Below are positions 28,109-37,240 of a DNA stretch of 64,000 nt, in pieces. Position 1 is the first letter of the stretch. Every line of letters begins with the position of its first letter. Origin of the DNA: Cryobacterium sp. PAMC25264 (GTDB lineage: Bacteria; Actinomycetota; Actinomycetes; Actinomycetales; Microbacteriaceae). A program made the position numbers and the translations under genes. The notes under the pieces were generated by a model that saw only the letters and a list, made by a program, of their open reading frames with translations, had not been told where the DNA came from and made no database searches. Location of the stretch: assembly GCF_019443325.1 (NCBI RefSeq), contig NZ_CP080383.1, positions 2,542,001-2,606,000 of the forward strand. The letters are read 5' to 3'.

Positions 28109-28206
28109 CTCGACAAGCCGCTGGTCTCGACCCTAACGCGGTCTCGACCCGCACGCTGGTCGAGCTTGTCGAGACCTCGTGAGGGATCTCGACAAGCTCG
28201 ATCACC
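28109..28206. repeat. Repeats of the TCTCGACAAGCTCGA family (family A), locus 1
   Basis: Several direct and inverted copies of TCTCGACAAGC and GTCGAGCTTGTCGAGA fill the gap after phoU. The element recurs at 33026-33092 and 42587-42800. It always lies outside genes. Confidence 0.75.
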
Positions 28207-28258
28207 GGTTCGGCTCGATCACCGGTTCGGCTCGATCACCGGTTCGGCTCGATCAACG
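28197..28258. repeat. 17-bp tandem repeat
   Basis: Three perfect copies of CTCGATCACCGGTTCGG (starting at 28197, 28214 and 28231) plus a partial fourth. The unit grows out of the family A repeat beside it. Confidence 0.92.
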
Positions 28259-28260
28259 AG

Positions 28261-28290
28261 AAAAGCCCCCGTCTTGTGACGGGGGCTTTT
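28261..28290. terminator. Bidirectional terminator between phoU and gpmA
   Basis: AAAAGCCCCCGTC pairs perfectly with GACGGGGGCTTTT around loop TTGT, giving a T-rich run on either strand. It serves both convergent genes. Confidence 0.95.
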
Positions 28291-28306
28291 CTTGTGGGGG
28301 CTGGGG

Positions 28307-29056
28307 TTACTTCTTGCCCTGCGCGGCGACCGCTGCGGCGCCGGCCGCTGCGGCGGCGGGGTCGAGGTACTCGCCCGCGCCGATGGGCTTGAGGTCTTCG
28401 TCGAGACGGTAGACCAGCGGGATGCCGGTGGGGATGTTCAGCTCGGCGATGTCGGCGTCGGAGATGCCGTCGAGGTGCTTGACCAGCGCGCGCAGCGAGT
28501 TGCCGTGCGCGGTGACGAGAACCGTCTTGCCGGTGCGGAGGTCAGCGGCGATGTCGGACTCCCAGTAGGGAAGCATCCGTGCGATGACGTCCTTGAGGCT
28601 CTCGGTGCGGGGCACGTCGTCACCGAGGTCGGCGTAACGGGCGTCGCCCACCTGCGACCACTCGGAGGAGTCGTCGAGCAGGGGCGGCGGCACGTCGAAC
28701 GAACGACGCCAGGTCTGGAACTGCTCGGGGCCGTACTTGGCCAGTGTCTCGGCCTTGTCCAGGCCCTGCAAGGCGCCGTAGTGACGCTCGTTGAGGCGCC
28801 AGGAGCGCTTGACATCGATCCACAGACGGTCGGCCTCTTCGAGGGCGATGTCGGCGGTCTGGATGGCGCGGGTGAGGCGCGAGGTGTGCAGGATGTCGGG
28901 CAGCAAGCCCGACTCGGCCAGCAGTTCGCCGGCGCGCAGCGCTTCGGCCCGGCCCTGGTCGCTCAGACGCACATCCACCCAACCGGTGAAGAGGTTTTGC
29001 TGGTTCCAGGTGCTGTTGCCGTGGCGGAGGAGGATGAGGGTATAAGGAGCAGACAT
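28307..29056 (-). CDS. gpmA: 2,3-bisphosphoglycerate-dependent phosphoglycerate mutase
   Basis: A 249-aa cofactor-dependent phosphoglycerate mutase of glycolysis. The phosphohistidine is His12 in [10 protein letters not shown], followed by the [12 protein letters not shown] substrate loop and the second catalytic His in [12 protein letters not shown]. Length and the tail rich in Ala match actinobacterial GpmA. AAGGAG precedes the ATG. It lies close to the phosphate regulon but belongs to central metabolism. Confidence 0.96.
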   Translation of the reverse strand: MSAPYTLILLRHGNSTWNQQNLFTGWVDVRLSDQGRAEALRAGELLAESGLLPDILHTSRLTRAIQTADIALEEADRLWIDVKRSWRLNERHYGALQGLDKAETLAKYGPEQFQTWRRSFDVPPPLLDDSSEWSQVGDARYADLGDDVPRTESLKDVIARMLPYWESDIAADLRTGKTVLVTAHGNSLRALVKHLDGISDADIAELNIPTGIPLVYRLDEDLKPIGAGEYLDPAAAAAGAAAVAAQGKK

Positions 29057-29132
29057 GTTCCAACTCTAGCGAGCGGTCCGCCGCCCTGCCGCACCCGGCC
29101 GCGTGACGAAAGTCCCGCCGGATAACGCCCGC

Positions 29133-30314
29133 TCAGCCGCGGGGAGCCCGCACGCCCAGCCGGGGCAGCCGGGGAATCTCGGCTACGGAGCCGGCCGATT
29201 CGGGCACGATGACCTCCTGGCTGGCGGTGATGGAGAGGCCCTGCGAGAGCACGTGCAACGTCACCGAGCCGGGCACGGTGCGCTTGATCACGGCCAGCGC
29301 GATCGGACCGAGCTCGTAGTGGATGGCGCTGGAGGTGATGGTGCCCACGGTGCGCCGCTCGGGCTCGCCGCCGGCGACGAACCGGTCGCCCTGCACTTCG
29401 TCGCCGTGGGCGGGCAGCACGGAGTCAGAGCCGTCCAGGTGCAACAGCACCAGCCGGCGGGGCGGGTGACCGAGGTTGTGCACCTTGGCGATGGTCTCCT
29501 GGCCGCGGTAGCAGCCCTTGTTGAGGTGCACGGCGGTGCGCAGCCAGTCCAGTTCGTGCGGGATGGTGCGCTCGTCGGCATCGAGGGCTCCGCGCGGCCG
29601 CCAGGCGGCGATGCGCAGCGCCTCCAGGGCCAGCAGACCGGCGGCGGCCACGGTTCCGGCCGCCACGGCGTCGCGGAGCTCCGGCAGCGCCGAGCGGTCG
29701 ATGAGCACCTCGCTCCACTGCCAGGCGGCGCCGGGGTGGGCGGTCTCGGCGGCGTACTGCCAACCGCCCGGGGTCACGGCGTTCCAGGGGTCGTGCCACA
29801 CGAGCGGCACCCCGTTCGGGCTCGCGGGAGTGAGCGCCACGGTCGCCGGGTCGGCGGCCATGGTGCCGATGGTGGCGTAAGCGAGGGTGTGGTCGACGAC
29901 CTGCACCCGCAGGGTGAAGCGCATCCGGTCGAGCCAGGCGTGCAGGCCGGGCAGCTCGGCGGCCTCGATAAGCAGCCAGCTTTCCACGCCGTCGTCGACA
30001 AGCGCGATGGCGTACTCGAGGTGCCCGGATGGGTCCAGCAGCAGAGTCTCGGTGGACTGGCCGGGGGTGAGACCGCGCAGCTCCTGGCTGGACATGGAGT
30101 TCAGCCACGTGAGCCGGTCGGGGCCGGAGATGGAGAGCACCCCACGGTGGGACAGGTCGACGACTGCAGTGCCGCCCAACAGCCGACGCTGTTCGGCGTT
30201 CGGTCCGCCGTAGTGCGCGGCCACGCCGGCGTCGATGCCCTCGGCTCCGACGGCACCGTCCAGGCTCAGCAGCGGTGAGATGGCGGCGGGTACGGACGGG
30301 GCGGCGGTGCTCAT
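29133..30314 (-). CDS. ygfZ: YgfZ/GcvT-family folate-binding protein
   Basis: A 393-aa tetrahydrofolate-binding protein of the GcvT fold. The defining motif KGCYRGQE is present in full (in LNKGCYRGQETIAKVH), with GPDRLTWLNSMSSQEL near the N-terminus. YgfZ helps assemble or repair certain iron-sulfur enzymes. AGGAG lies just before the ATG at 30314; the longer frame adds 55 residues without family likeness. It is divergent from the membrane protein gene at 30492. Confidence 0.93.
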   Translation of the reverse strand: MSTAAPSVPAAISPLLSLDGAVGAEGIDAGVAAHYGGPNAEQRRLLGGTAVVDLSHRGVLSISGPDRLTWLNSMSSQELRGLTPGQSTETLLLDPSGHLEYAIALVDDGVESWLLIEAAELPGLHAWLDRMRFTLRVQVVDHTLAYATIGTMAADPATVALTPASPNGVPLVWHDPWNAVTPGGWQYAAETAHPGAAWQWSEVLIDRSALPELRDAVAAGTVAAAGLLALEALRIAAWRPRGALDADERTIPHELDWLRTAVHLNKGCYRGQETIAKVHNLGHPPRRLVLLHLDGSDSVLPAHGDEVQGDRFVAGGEPERRTVGTITSSAIHYELGPIALAVIKRTVPGSVTLHVLSQGLSITASQEVIVPESAGSVAEIPRLPRLGVRAPRG

Positions 30315-30491
30315 CGGGTCTCCTTCGTAACGGCGTCTACAACGGCGTTGGGTGGCGGGCACTCGATGCGGCGCCTCGATGCGGGAGGGTCGACAGCGGG
30401 AACGCGAGGCCCATATGCTAACCCAACGGGCTGTGCGGCATCGGGTATTCCCGCCCGGCGGCCGGAACCCGTGAGACAACGAAAGTCACCG

Positions 30492-31151
30492 ATGACACTT
30501 CCCGCCCGTTACGTCGCGGCCCTCCGCCTGCTCGCGGCGCTGATCACGGTAGTGGCGGTGGCCGCCACGTTCCTGGACACGGCAGGGCGCGGCACGGTGA
30601 ACCCGTTCAACTTCTTCGGCTTCTTCACCATCCAGGGCAACATCCTGGCGGCCGTCACGCTGGGAATCACCGCCGTGCTCGGTCTGCGGGGCCGACGGGT
30701 GTCCCCCGGGCTTGACCTGGCCCGGGCGGCGACCACGGCCTACATGATCGTGGTCGGGCTCGTCTACAACACCCTGTTGACCGGGCTCACCGGCGGGGTC
30801 ACGCTGCCGTGGGCCAACACCATGCTGCACGTGGTGTTCCCGCTGTATTGCCTGCTGGACTGGCTGCTCGTGGCCGATCGGGGCGCTCAGCCCTGGCGGC
30901 GGCTCTGGACAGTGCTGGTCTACCCGGTGCTCTGGACCACCGTGGTATTGCTGCGCGGGGCGACGGATGGCTGGGTGCCGTACCCGTTCCTCAGCCCGAC
31001 CATGGGGTATGGCTCGGTCTTCGGCTACGTGCTGCTCATCGCGGTGGCCTTCATCGCCGCCGGCGCGGCGGTGTTCGGACTGAGCCGGGTACGCATCATC
31101 ACGGTGCCGCCGGGGGCCGGCACACCCGGACCGGCCTGGGGTTCCGCCTAG
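30492..31151 (+). CDS. Pr6Pr family membrane protein
   Basis: A 219-aa protein with six predicted membrane helices. The conserved segment FNFFGFFTIQGN and the later NTMLHVVFPLYCLLDW mark the Pr6Pr/FAR-17a/AIG1-like family, whose role in bacteria is unknown. The stop TAG is part of a CTAG immediately followed by the left end of the IS982 element, so the gene is complete but ends exactly at the insertion. Confidence 0.87.
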   Translation: MTLPARYVAALRLLAALITVVAVAATFLDTAGRGTVNPFNFFGFFTIQGNILAAVTLGITAVLGLRGRRVSPGLDLARAATTAYMIVVGLVYNTLLTGLTGGVTLPWANTMLHVVFPLYCLLDWLLVADRGAQPWRRLWTVLVYPVLWTTVVLLRGATDGWVPYPFLSPTMGYGSVFGYVLLIAVAFIAAGAAVFGLSRVRIITVPPGAGTPGPAWGSA

Positions 31152-31167
31152 ATGAGTGAGTCCTAAT
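31152..31167. repeat. Left terminal inverted repeat of the IS982 element
   Basis: ATGAGTGAGTCCTAAT, perfect complement of the right end. Confidence 0.93.
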
Positions 31168-32065
31168 GGTCGTAGGCGATGAGGGATCGTTTATTGGGTG
31201 CTTGGATGAGCCAGTTGTGCCAGATTCCGGCGGCGAGGGCGAGTAGTCGGCCGGCGATTCGGGAGTAGAGGCCGTGGAGGGTGCGTCCGCCGTGGTCTTC
31301 GAGGGTGAGTTGGCCTTTGAGGGTGTCGAAGACGGACTCGACCCATTGGCGGATGCCGCCGAGCTTGCCGAAGCGTTTCTTCTCGTCTTTGCGGTCGGGG
31401 CGGATGAGGTGAGCGCCGAGTTCGTTGGTGATGAACGCCTCGAATTCGCGGCCGGCGAAGCCTTTGTCGCCGATTATGACTTGGCCGGGGTGGAGCAGGT
31501 GACGGTCGTGTTCAAGCATCGCTTGCGCGGCTTCGCGTTCACCGATTTTCGGGTTGGCCAGGCCCCAGATCACGGGCATGCCATCAGGGGTGCAGATCAG
31601 ATAGAGCCGGAATCCCCAGAAGAAGCGGGAGTGAGAGGCGCAGTAGCCGTAGCCTGCGTGGCCGGCGAGGTCGGAGCGTTTCACGGTCTCGCGGGACTTA
31701 CCGCAGGGCACTGGGGTGGAGTCAATCAGGCGGGTGATCTCGCCCCAGGACGGGGTATCGCGGGCCAGCTCCGTGATCACAGCGGAGAGCAGTCCGGAGG
31801 CCTGGCGGACGCGTTTGCCCCACCCGGATTGTTGAGGCAGGTTCGGGAACATCTCGCCCAGGTGGCTGTGGGCGTAGCGGATCCATTTACGGTCCGATGC
31901 GATGCCGAGCAAGTGTTGGGCCACGACGAGGCAGAGCAGCTCGACGTCGTTCAGGACGGGCTTGCGGCCGGGGTGTCGGTCTCGGGAAAAGCCGAGCGCG
32001 GGCATGATGCGGTCGTCGAGATGGACGTAAAGTGTGGTCAGGAGGGTGTTGAGGTCAGTTTTCAC
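31163..32065 (-). CDS. IS982-family transposase
   Basis: A 300-aa DDE transposase. Catalytic residues are visible as Asp in RLIDSTPVPC, Asp in VIIGDKGFAG and Glu in QWVESVFDTLKGQL, with the spacing of IS982 transposases. The N-terminal part (LNTLLTTLYVHLDDRI) also matches. The frame is intact, and the gene fills the element. The start is a GTG close to the right terminal repeat. The stop lies inside the left terminal repeat. The gene looks active. Confidence 0.96.
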   Translation of the reverse strand: MKTDLNTLLTTLYVHLDDRIMPALGFSRDRHPGRKPVLNDVELLCLVVAQHLLGIASDRKWIRYAHSHLGEMFPNLPQQSGWGKRVRQASGLLSAVITELARDTPSWGEITRLIDSTPVPCGKSRETVKRSDLAGHAGYGYCASHSRFFWGFRLYLICTPDGMPVIWGLANPKIGEREAAQAMLEHDRHLLHPGQVIIGDKGFAGREFEAFITNELGAHLIRPDRKDEKKRFGKLGGIRQWVESVFDTLKGQLTLEDHGGRTLHGLYSRIAGRLLALAAGIWHNWLIQAPNKRSLIAYDH

Positions 32066-32157
32066 ACACAGGGTTTAACACCCTCCGTCTTCGGTCCTCG
32101 GGATTAACGCGCCGGTAGTTCATATGGACTACAACGAGCCGTCCCCCAGCGAGATCA

Positions 32158-32173
32158 ATTAGGACTCACTCAT
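32158..32173. repeat. Right terminal inverted repeat of the IS982 element
   Basis: ATTAGGACTCACTCAT, perfect complement of the left end, followed by CTAG. Confidence 0.93.
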
Positions 32174-32830
32174 CTAGGAGGAGGCCCGACTGAGCCGGCC
32201 GGAGGCGTGCGTGCGCAGGTCCTGGCCGAGCGCGGCGATGTCCCACGCCCAGAGCAGGTGGCTGTCGACCAGCCCATACAGCCGGGTCGCGGCCGCGTAC
32301 GGCTTGGCGCCGCTGGTCTGCACGATCGCGTCGGTGGCGAGGTCGATCCGGGGGCCCTTGACCTGGCCGAGGTAGAGCTCCAGGATTCCGCCGGGATGCA
32401 CCAGGCTCACCTCGATGTCGAAGCCGCCGTCGGCGTTCCGCAGGGTCTCCACCGCCTCGGCGGTTTGGAACGGGGCCGGACCCACACCGGGGAGCAGGCC
32501 AGGGCCCGCGTCACCCGCTTGCTGCGGACGGCTGAGCCGCCAGTACCCGGTCTCGGTCACCAGTGGAGTCGCCGCCGGTGCGGGGCCGGGGACGCTGTCG
32601 GAGTCCGGGCCGGACGCATCCGTCGTCGGCGCCTCGGGCTCGAGCCAGGTGTACGAGCTGTAGTTGAGGTGCGGCAGGCCGTCATGGCTGAAGCTGATGC
32701 GCTGCCCGAACTCGCGGGTGACGGTTTCGCCGTCGACCGTGTAGTCGAGGATTCCCGATCCTTCCCAGACCCCGATCAACCAGGACAAGGGGACGAGCTC
32801 GGACGGCAAGCCGACCGGAAGTTCGTACAC
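32174..32830 (-). CDS. FABP/nitrobindin-like heme-binding domain protein
   Basis: A 218-aa beta-barrel protein of the actinobacterial FABP-like/nitrobindin (DUF1794) family. The hallmark WLIGVWEGSG lies near residue 20, and the barrel includes FGQRISFSHDGLPHLNYSSYTW. A Ser/Pro/Ala-rich insert (PTTDASGPDSDSVPGPAPA) interrupts the barrel between strands. Nitrobindins bind heme and can isomerise peroxynitrite; heme binding here is inferred from family. The GTG start is one base after the stop of the micropeptide gene. The stop TAG lies in the CTAG at the IS982 right end. Confidence 0.82.
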   Translation of the reverse strand: MYELPVGLPSELVPLSWLIGVWEGSGILDYTVDGETVTREFGQRISFSHDGLPHLNYSSYTWLEPEAPTTDASGPDSDSVPGPAPAATPLVTETGYWRLSRPQQAGDAGPGLLPGVGPAPFQTAEAVETLRNADGGFDIEVSLVHPGGILELYLGQVKGPRIDLATDAIVQTSGAKPYAAATRLYGLVDSHLLWAWDIAALGQDLRTHASGRLSRASS

Positions 32831-32831
32831 G

Positions 32832-32945
32832 TTACCGCTGGCCGCGGAACAGCTTGAACAGCACGACGCCGGAGACCCAGGCGATCGACAGGCTGGCCAG
32901 CGCGAGGAGGCCCAGGAACAGGATTTCGAGTGCGAGCGTTGACAT
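32832..32945 (-). CDS. 37-aa membrane micropeptide upstream of the nitrobindin-like gene
   Basis: A short ORF reading MSTLALEILFLG and on through one long hydrophobic helix to a basic end (KLFRGQR). It ends TAA one base before the GTG of the nitrobindin-like gene, so the two are likely translated together. The helix with inside-positive C-terminal residues fits a single-pass membrane peptide. Too short for most gene callers. Function unknown; it may anchor or regulate the downstream protein. Confidence 0.6.
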   Translation of the reverse strand: MSTLALEILFLGLLALASLSIAWVSGVVLFKLFRGQR

Positions 32946-33025
32946 GCCCCAACTCTAGCCTCTGGCGGGCGCGGCACGCCGGAATCGGGCGGAGAGTCTG
33001 CGGTGCGGTGTCTTCGCGGCCTCAC

Positions 33026-33092
33026 GGGATCTCGACAGGCTGGATCAACGCGACAGTCTCGATCACCGCTACGGGCTCGATCGATGTCTGTG
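33026..33092. repeat. Family A repeat, locus 2 (degenerate)
   Basis: GATCTCGACAGGCTGGATCA and later GTCTCGATCACCG and GGGCTCGATCGATG are worn copies of the TCTCGACAAGCTCGATCACCG elements seen after phoU. Confidence 0.5.
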
Positions 33093-33100
33093 GGGGCGGC

Positions 33101-33379
33101 TCAGACCAGACCGTTGAGGGCAAACACGCCCGTGGCTGCGGCCAAAACTGTGACGGCGCCGACCACGCTGAGGGTGACCCGGTGCACGTAGCCCTCTTTC
33201 TGTCCGGTGGACAGCTGAGCGGCCAGTGTGAGGATGGTGCAGCCCGCCAGCGACAGGCTGACCCAGACCAGCCGGTTTTCCGGGGCGACGAGCGCGCCGG
33301 TCAGCACCGCGCAGACCACGGCGACCAGCCAAATCATCACTACACTCAAACGCTTCCAGCTCACTGTCCCATTCTGCAC
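33101..33379 (-). CDS. Small membrane protein, unknown function
   Basis: A 92-aa protein with three hydrophobic helices (near residues 11-31, 37-55 and 68-88) separated by short polar loops. No family motif is recognised. The GTG at 33379 gives this length; a GTG at 33364 would remove five residues. It is divergent from glnR, 58 bases apart. Confidence 0.65.
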   Translation of the reverse strand: MQNGTVSWKRLSVVMIWLVAVVCAVLTGALVAPENRLVWVSLSLAGCTILTLAAQLSTGQKEGYVHRVTLSVVGAVTVLAAATGVFALNGLV

Positions 33380-33437
33380 GCCCGAGTGTCTTTCCGTGGC
33401 ACGCTAGGATTAGCCGCACGATACTTGGAGGACCTGC

Positions 33438-34129
33438 GTGGCGCAGCTGTTGATCCTAACCTCGGCTATGAACGACGAAGTTCTTCCAGCCCTGGCGTTG
33501 CTGTCGCACAGCACACGACTCATTCCGGCACAGCCGGATCAGCTCATCACCGCGCCTGATTCCGACCTGATCCTGGTCGACGCCCGGTCCAATCTGATGG
33601 CCGCCAAGTCGCTCTGCCAGATCCTGCGCACCACCGGAAGCAGCGTGCCGTTGCTCCTCGTGATCACCGAGGGCGGCCTCACCGCCGTCAGCCCCGACTG
33701 GGGCGTGGACGACGTGGTGCTCGACACGGCCGGACCCGCCGAGGTGGATGCGCGCATCCGCCTGGCCGCCGGGCGCACGCCGCACAACGAGCCCTCCCCA
33801 CCATCCGTGCCGCCGGCGTCGTCATCGACGAGGCCAGCTACTCGGCCAAGGTGCACGGCAAGCCGCTCGATCTCACCTACAAGGAGTTCGAGCTGCTGCG
33901 CTTCCTCGCCGCGCACCCCTCCCGCGTGTTCACCCGCGAGCAGCTGCTCAGCGAGGTGTGGGGCTACGACTACTTCGGCGGAACCCGCACGGTCGACGTG
34001 CACGTGCGGCGCCTGCGTGCCAAGCTCGGCGACCAGGAATCCCTGATCGGGACCGTGCGCAACGTGGGCTACCGGTTCAACGTCTATGAGGAGGACGGCG
34101 AACGTGTCGCTCACTCTGTCGGCTCCTGA
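33438..34129 (+). pseudogene. glnR: GlnR-like nitrogen response regulator with an apparent 1-base frameshift
   Basis: Two frames join to a 230-aa GlnR-type regulator. The first holds the atypical receiver (LILTSAMNDEVLPALALLSH, then [17 protein letters not shown]); the second, one base back, holds the winged helix ([42 protein letters not shown]). The break falls at TCCCCA near 33796-33799; one more C restores the frame and gives CCC TCC CCC ACC ATC CGT. GlnR controls nitrogen assimilation in actinobacteria. The next gene is mshD, as in mycobacteria. GGAGG precedes the GTG start. Because other genes here show the same kind of loss, a sequence error is at least as likely as real inactivation. 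Confidence 0.85.
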
Positions 34130-35009
34130 CCTCTCCGACACGGCCTTCGCGGCCCGGTTCCACGATGTCGCCGACGCGAGCGCGCACACGGACGGCTATC
34201 GCCCGTTCAACGAACAGGCCATGCTCGACGCCCGCTCCGGCCGGCGCTCGCCCCAGCTGCTGATCGAGGGCGAGGACGCCGTCGGCGCCGCGATCTTCGG
34301 CCGCGGCGAGATCGACCTGGTCGTGCACCCGCGCTACCGTCGCCGGGGCCACGCCACGGCTGCGCTCCGCCGCCTGTTCGAGGACGAGGGCGGCATGTCG
34401 GGCGACCTCACCGCCTGGGCGCATGGCGACCACCCCGCGGCACGCCGCCTCGCCGACAGGTTCGGCTTCAGCGCCGAGCGCACCCTGCTGCAGCTGGAAC
34501 GCCCGCTCACTGACGCGGACTCCGAGGCCGCCCCGGAGCTGCCGAGCGGCCTGATCATCGACACCTTCCGCCCGGCACCGGCCGGCGACGCCGCGGAGTG
34601 GGTGCGGTTGAACGCCCTGGTCTTCGCCACGCATCCGGAGCAGGGCGCCATCACCGAGGCCGACCTCGCCGACCGGATGAATGAGCCCTGGTTCGACGCG
34701 GGCGACCTACTCCTGGCCCGCGACACCCAGACCGGCGAGCCCGGCCGGATCGTCGGCTACAACTGGCTCAAGATCGAGCCCGGCGCCACGCTCGGTGAAA
34801 TCTACGTTCTCGGTGTGCACCCGGATGCCGCGGGAGCCGGCCTCGGCCGCGCCCTCATGCTCGCGGGCCTGGGGCGCCTGCGCGAGCGCGGTTGCACGGC
34901 CGTCGAGCTCTACGTCGAGGCCGAAAGCGCCGGCCCGGTGCGGCTGTATCGCAGCCTCGGTTTCGCCGAGGCCACCGTGGATGTGCAGTACCGCAGGGCA
35001 CCGCGTTAA
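34104..35009 (+). CDS. mshD: Mycothiol synthase (mycothiol acetyltransferase)
   Basis: A 301-aa protein with two GNAT domains. The N-terminal one is degenerate ([20 protein letters not shown]); the C-terminal one carries the working acetyl-CoA motif [20 protein letters not shown] and [19 protein letters not shown]. MshD adds acetyl to Cys-GlcN-inositol, the last step of mycothiol synthesis, and its presence marks an actinomycete. The GTG at 34104 has GAGGAGG nine bases upstream and overlaps the end of glnR by 26 bases, which suggests coupling. Confidence 0.92.
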   Translation: MSLTLSAPDLSDTAFAARFHDVADASAHTDGYRPFNEQAMLDARSGRRSPQLLIEGEDAVGAAIFGRGEIDLVVHPRYRRRGHATAALRRLFEDEGGMSGDLTAWAHGDHPAARRLADRFGFSAERTLLQLERPLTDADSEAAPELPSGLIIDTFRPAPAGDAAEWVRLNALVFATHPEQGAITEADLADRMNEPWFDAGDLLLARDTQTGEPGRIVGYNWLKIEPGATLGEIYVLGVHPDAAGAGLGRALMLAGLGRLRERGCTAVELYVEAESAGPVRLYRSLGFAEATVDVQYRRAPR

Positions 35010-35065
35010 GACTCCGTTCACCGTGGGCGTCGCGCCCGCTCGGCGCCGGGTGTCAAGATGGACAG

Positions 35066-37240
35066 ATGGACGGCGACAACATCCCAGGCACCTCGGGGCT
35101 CGAGAGTGAACTTGACGACGATTTTGACCCTCAGATCGGCAAAAACGATCCGGCACTCCCGAGCGAGCGGTACCTCGACCGCGAGCTGAGCTGGCTGGCC
35201 TTCAACCAGCGAGTGCTCGAGCTGGCCGAAGACCCGGCCCTGCCGGTGCTCGAACGCGCGAACTTCCTGGCCATCTTCGCCAGCAACCTCGACGAGTTCT
35301 TCATGGTTCGCGTCGCCGGTCTCAAGCGCCGCATCCTCACCGGGCTGGCCGTGCCCACCAACATCGGCCGCGCCCCACAGGATGTGCTCTCCGACATCTC
35401 CAAAGCCGCCCACGTGCTGCAGGACCGCCACGCCCACGCGTTCCAGGAGCTCGTGCGCCCGGCCCTGGCGGAGCACGGCGTGGACATCGTCACCTGGGAC
35501 AGTCTGAACGACGAGGACCGCCGGTCGCTGCGCGGCTACTTCTCCAACCAGATCTTCCCGGTGCTGATGCCGCTGGCCGTCGACCCGGCGCATCCGTTCC
35601 CCTACATCTCCGGCCTCTCGCTCAACCTGGCCGTGCGGTTGCACAGCTCCAAGACCGGCAAGCAGGAGTTCGCCCGGCTCAAGGTGCCCTCGATGCTCCC
35701 CCGCTTCGTGCGGGTGGACCGCACCGAGTCCGTCGACAAGGTGCGCTTCATCACCCTCGAAGACCTCATCGCCAACCACCTGGGTGACCTGTTCCCCGGC
35801 ATGGACATCCTCGAACACCACGTCTTCCGGGTCACCCGCAACGAAGACGTCGTGATCGAGGAAGACGACACCGAGAACCTCATCAAGGCCCTCGAGAAGG
35901 AGCTGCTGCGCCGCCGGTTCGGCCCGCCTATCCGTCTCGAGGTCACCGAGGACATGGACGAGGTGACCCTGGGCCTGCTCGTGCGCGAGCTCGACGTGAC
36001 CGAGCAGGAGGTGTACCGGCTGCCCGCGCCGCTGGACCTCGGTGGCCTGTTCGACCTGCGCATCGATCGCCCTGACCTGCACTACACGAAGCACGTGCCC
36101 ACCACGGCCGCGCAGTTGCTCACCGGCGAACCCAACGAGACCCCGGACATCTTCCGCGCCATCAGCCGCGGCGACGTGCTGCTGCACCACCCGTACGAGT
36201 CGTTCGCGACGAGCGTGCAGGCGTTCCTCGAGCAGGCCGCCGCCGACCCCAACGTGCTGGCCATCAAGCAGACCCTGTACCGCACCTCGGGCGACAGCCC
36301 CATCGTGGAGGCGTTGATCGCCGCCGCGGAGTCGGGCAAGCAGGTGCTCGCGCTGGTGGAGATCAAGGCCCGCTTCGACGAGCAGGCCAACATCTCTTGG
36401 GCACGCAAGCTCGAGAAGGCCGGTGTGCACGTGGTCTACGGGCTCGTCGGGCTCAAGACGCACTGCAAACTCGCGCTCGTGGTGCGCTACGAGAAGGGCG
36501 TGCTGCGCCACTACAGCCACATCGGCACGGGCAACTACAACCCCAAGACCAGCCGCATCTACGAAGACATGGGCCTGCTGACCGCGGATGACCAGGTCGG
36601 CAAGGACCTCACCCGGCTGTTCAACGAGCTCTCCGGCTACGCCATCGAGAAGAAGTTCAAGCGTCTGCTGGTGGCCCCGCTGCACCTGCGCAAGGCCCTG
36701 CTCAAGCGCATCGCCGACGAAACCGCGAACGCGGCGGCCGGCAAGCCGTCGGGCATCCGGATCAAGGTGAACTCGATGGTCGACGAGGACATCATCGACG
36801 CGCTCTACCGGGCCAGCCAGGCCGGAGTGCCCGTCGACGTGTGGGTGCGCGGCATCTGCAGTCTCAAGCCCGGTGTGCCCGGCATGAGCGAGAACATCCG
36901 GGTGCGCTCGATCCTGGGGCGCTACCTCGAGCACTCGCGGATCTTCTGCTTCCACACTCTGGGCGAGCCGCAGGTGTTCATCGGCAGCGCCGACATGATG
37001 CACCGCAACCTCGACCGCCGGGTGGAGGCGCTCGTGCGCCTGGTCGACCCGCGGCACCTCACCGAGGTGGACGCCCTGTTCACCCGGGCCATGGACGAGC
37101 GCACCTCGTCGTGGTGGCTCGACGAGAACGGCGAGTGGACCCGGCACCACCAGGACGCCGAGGGCAAACCCCTCGACGACATGCAGAACAGGCTGATGCA
37201 GCAAATCGGGCAGCGGAAGCGCCCGGTGAGCCGCCGATGA
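35066..37240 (+). CDS. ppk1: Polyphosphate kinase 1
   Basis: A 724-aa Ppk1, which makes polyphosphate from ATP. The N-terminal domain begins at [20 protein letters not shown] after an acidic extension. The catalytic phosphohistidine is expected at His485 in [13 protein letters not shown], and a second conserved His lies in LLHHPYESF. The C-terminal part includes [19 protein letters not shown]. The mutT1 gene overlaps its stop by four bases. Together with the nearby pst and senX3-regX3 genes it forms part of a phosphate block. Confidence 0.96.
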   Translation: MDGDNIPGTSGLESELDDDFDPQIGKNDPALPSERYLDRELSWLAFNQRVLELAEDPALPVLERANFLAIFASNLDEFFMVRVAGLKRRILTGLAVPTNIGRAPQDVLSDISKAAHVLQDRHAHAFQELVRPALAEHGVDIVTWDSLNDEDRRSLRGYFSNQIFPVLMPLAVDPAHPFPYISGLSLNLAVRLHSSKTGKQEFARLKVPSMLPRFVRVDRTESVDKVRFITLEDLIANHLGDLFPGMDILEHHVFRVTRNEDVVIEEDDTENLIKALEKELLRRRFGPPIRLEVTEDMDEVTLGLLVRELDVTEQEVYRLPAPLDLGGLFDLRIDRPDLHYTKHVPTTAAQLLTGEPNETPDIFRAISRGDVLLHHPYESFATSVQAFLEQAAADPNVLAIKQTLYRTSGDSPIVEALIAAAESGKQVLALVEIKARFDEQANISWARKLEKAGVHVVYGLVGLKTHCKLALVVRYEKGVLRHYSHIGTGNYNPKTSRIYEDMGLLTADDQVGKDLTRLFNELSGYAIEKKFKRLLVAPLHLRKALLKRIADETANAAAGKPSGIRIKVNSMVDEDIIDALYRASQAGVPVDVWVRGICSLKPGVPGMSENIRVRSILGRYLEHSRIFCFHTLGEPQVFIGSADMMHRNLDRRVEALVRLVDPRHLTEVDALFTRAMDERTSSWWLDENGEWTRHHQDAEGKPLDDMQNRLMQQIGQRKRPVSRR

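Larger units (their letters stand above)
31152..32173. mobile_element. IS982-family insertion sequence, complete (1,022 bp)
   Basis: A full element bounded by perfect 16-bp terminal inverted repeats, ATGAGTGAGTCCTAAT at the left end (31152-31167) and its complement at the right (32158-32173). CTAG flanks both ends, either as a 4-bp target duplication or as part of 20-bp repeats. It contains one intact transposase gene on the minus strand. It lies between two convergent genes and interrupts neither. Confidence 0.92.

Noticed and set aside
30492..32830. Truncation of the Pr6Pr or nitrobindin-like gene by the IS element
   Set aside because: Both genes have normal stop codons and full-length domains; the element lies between them.
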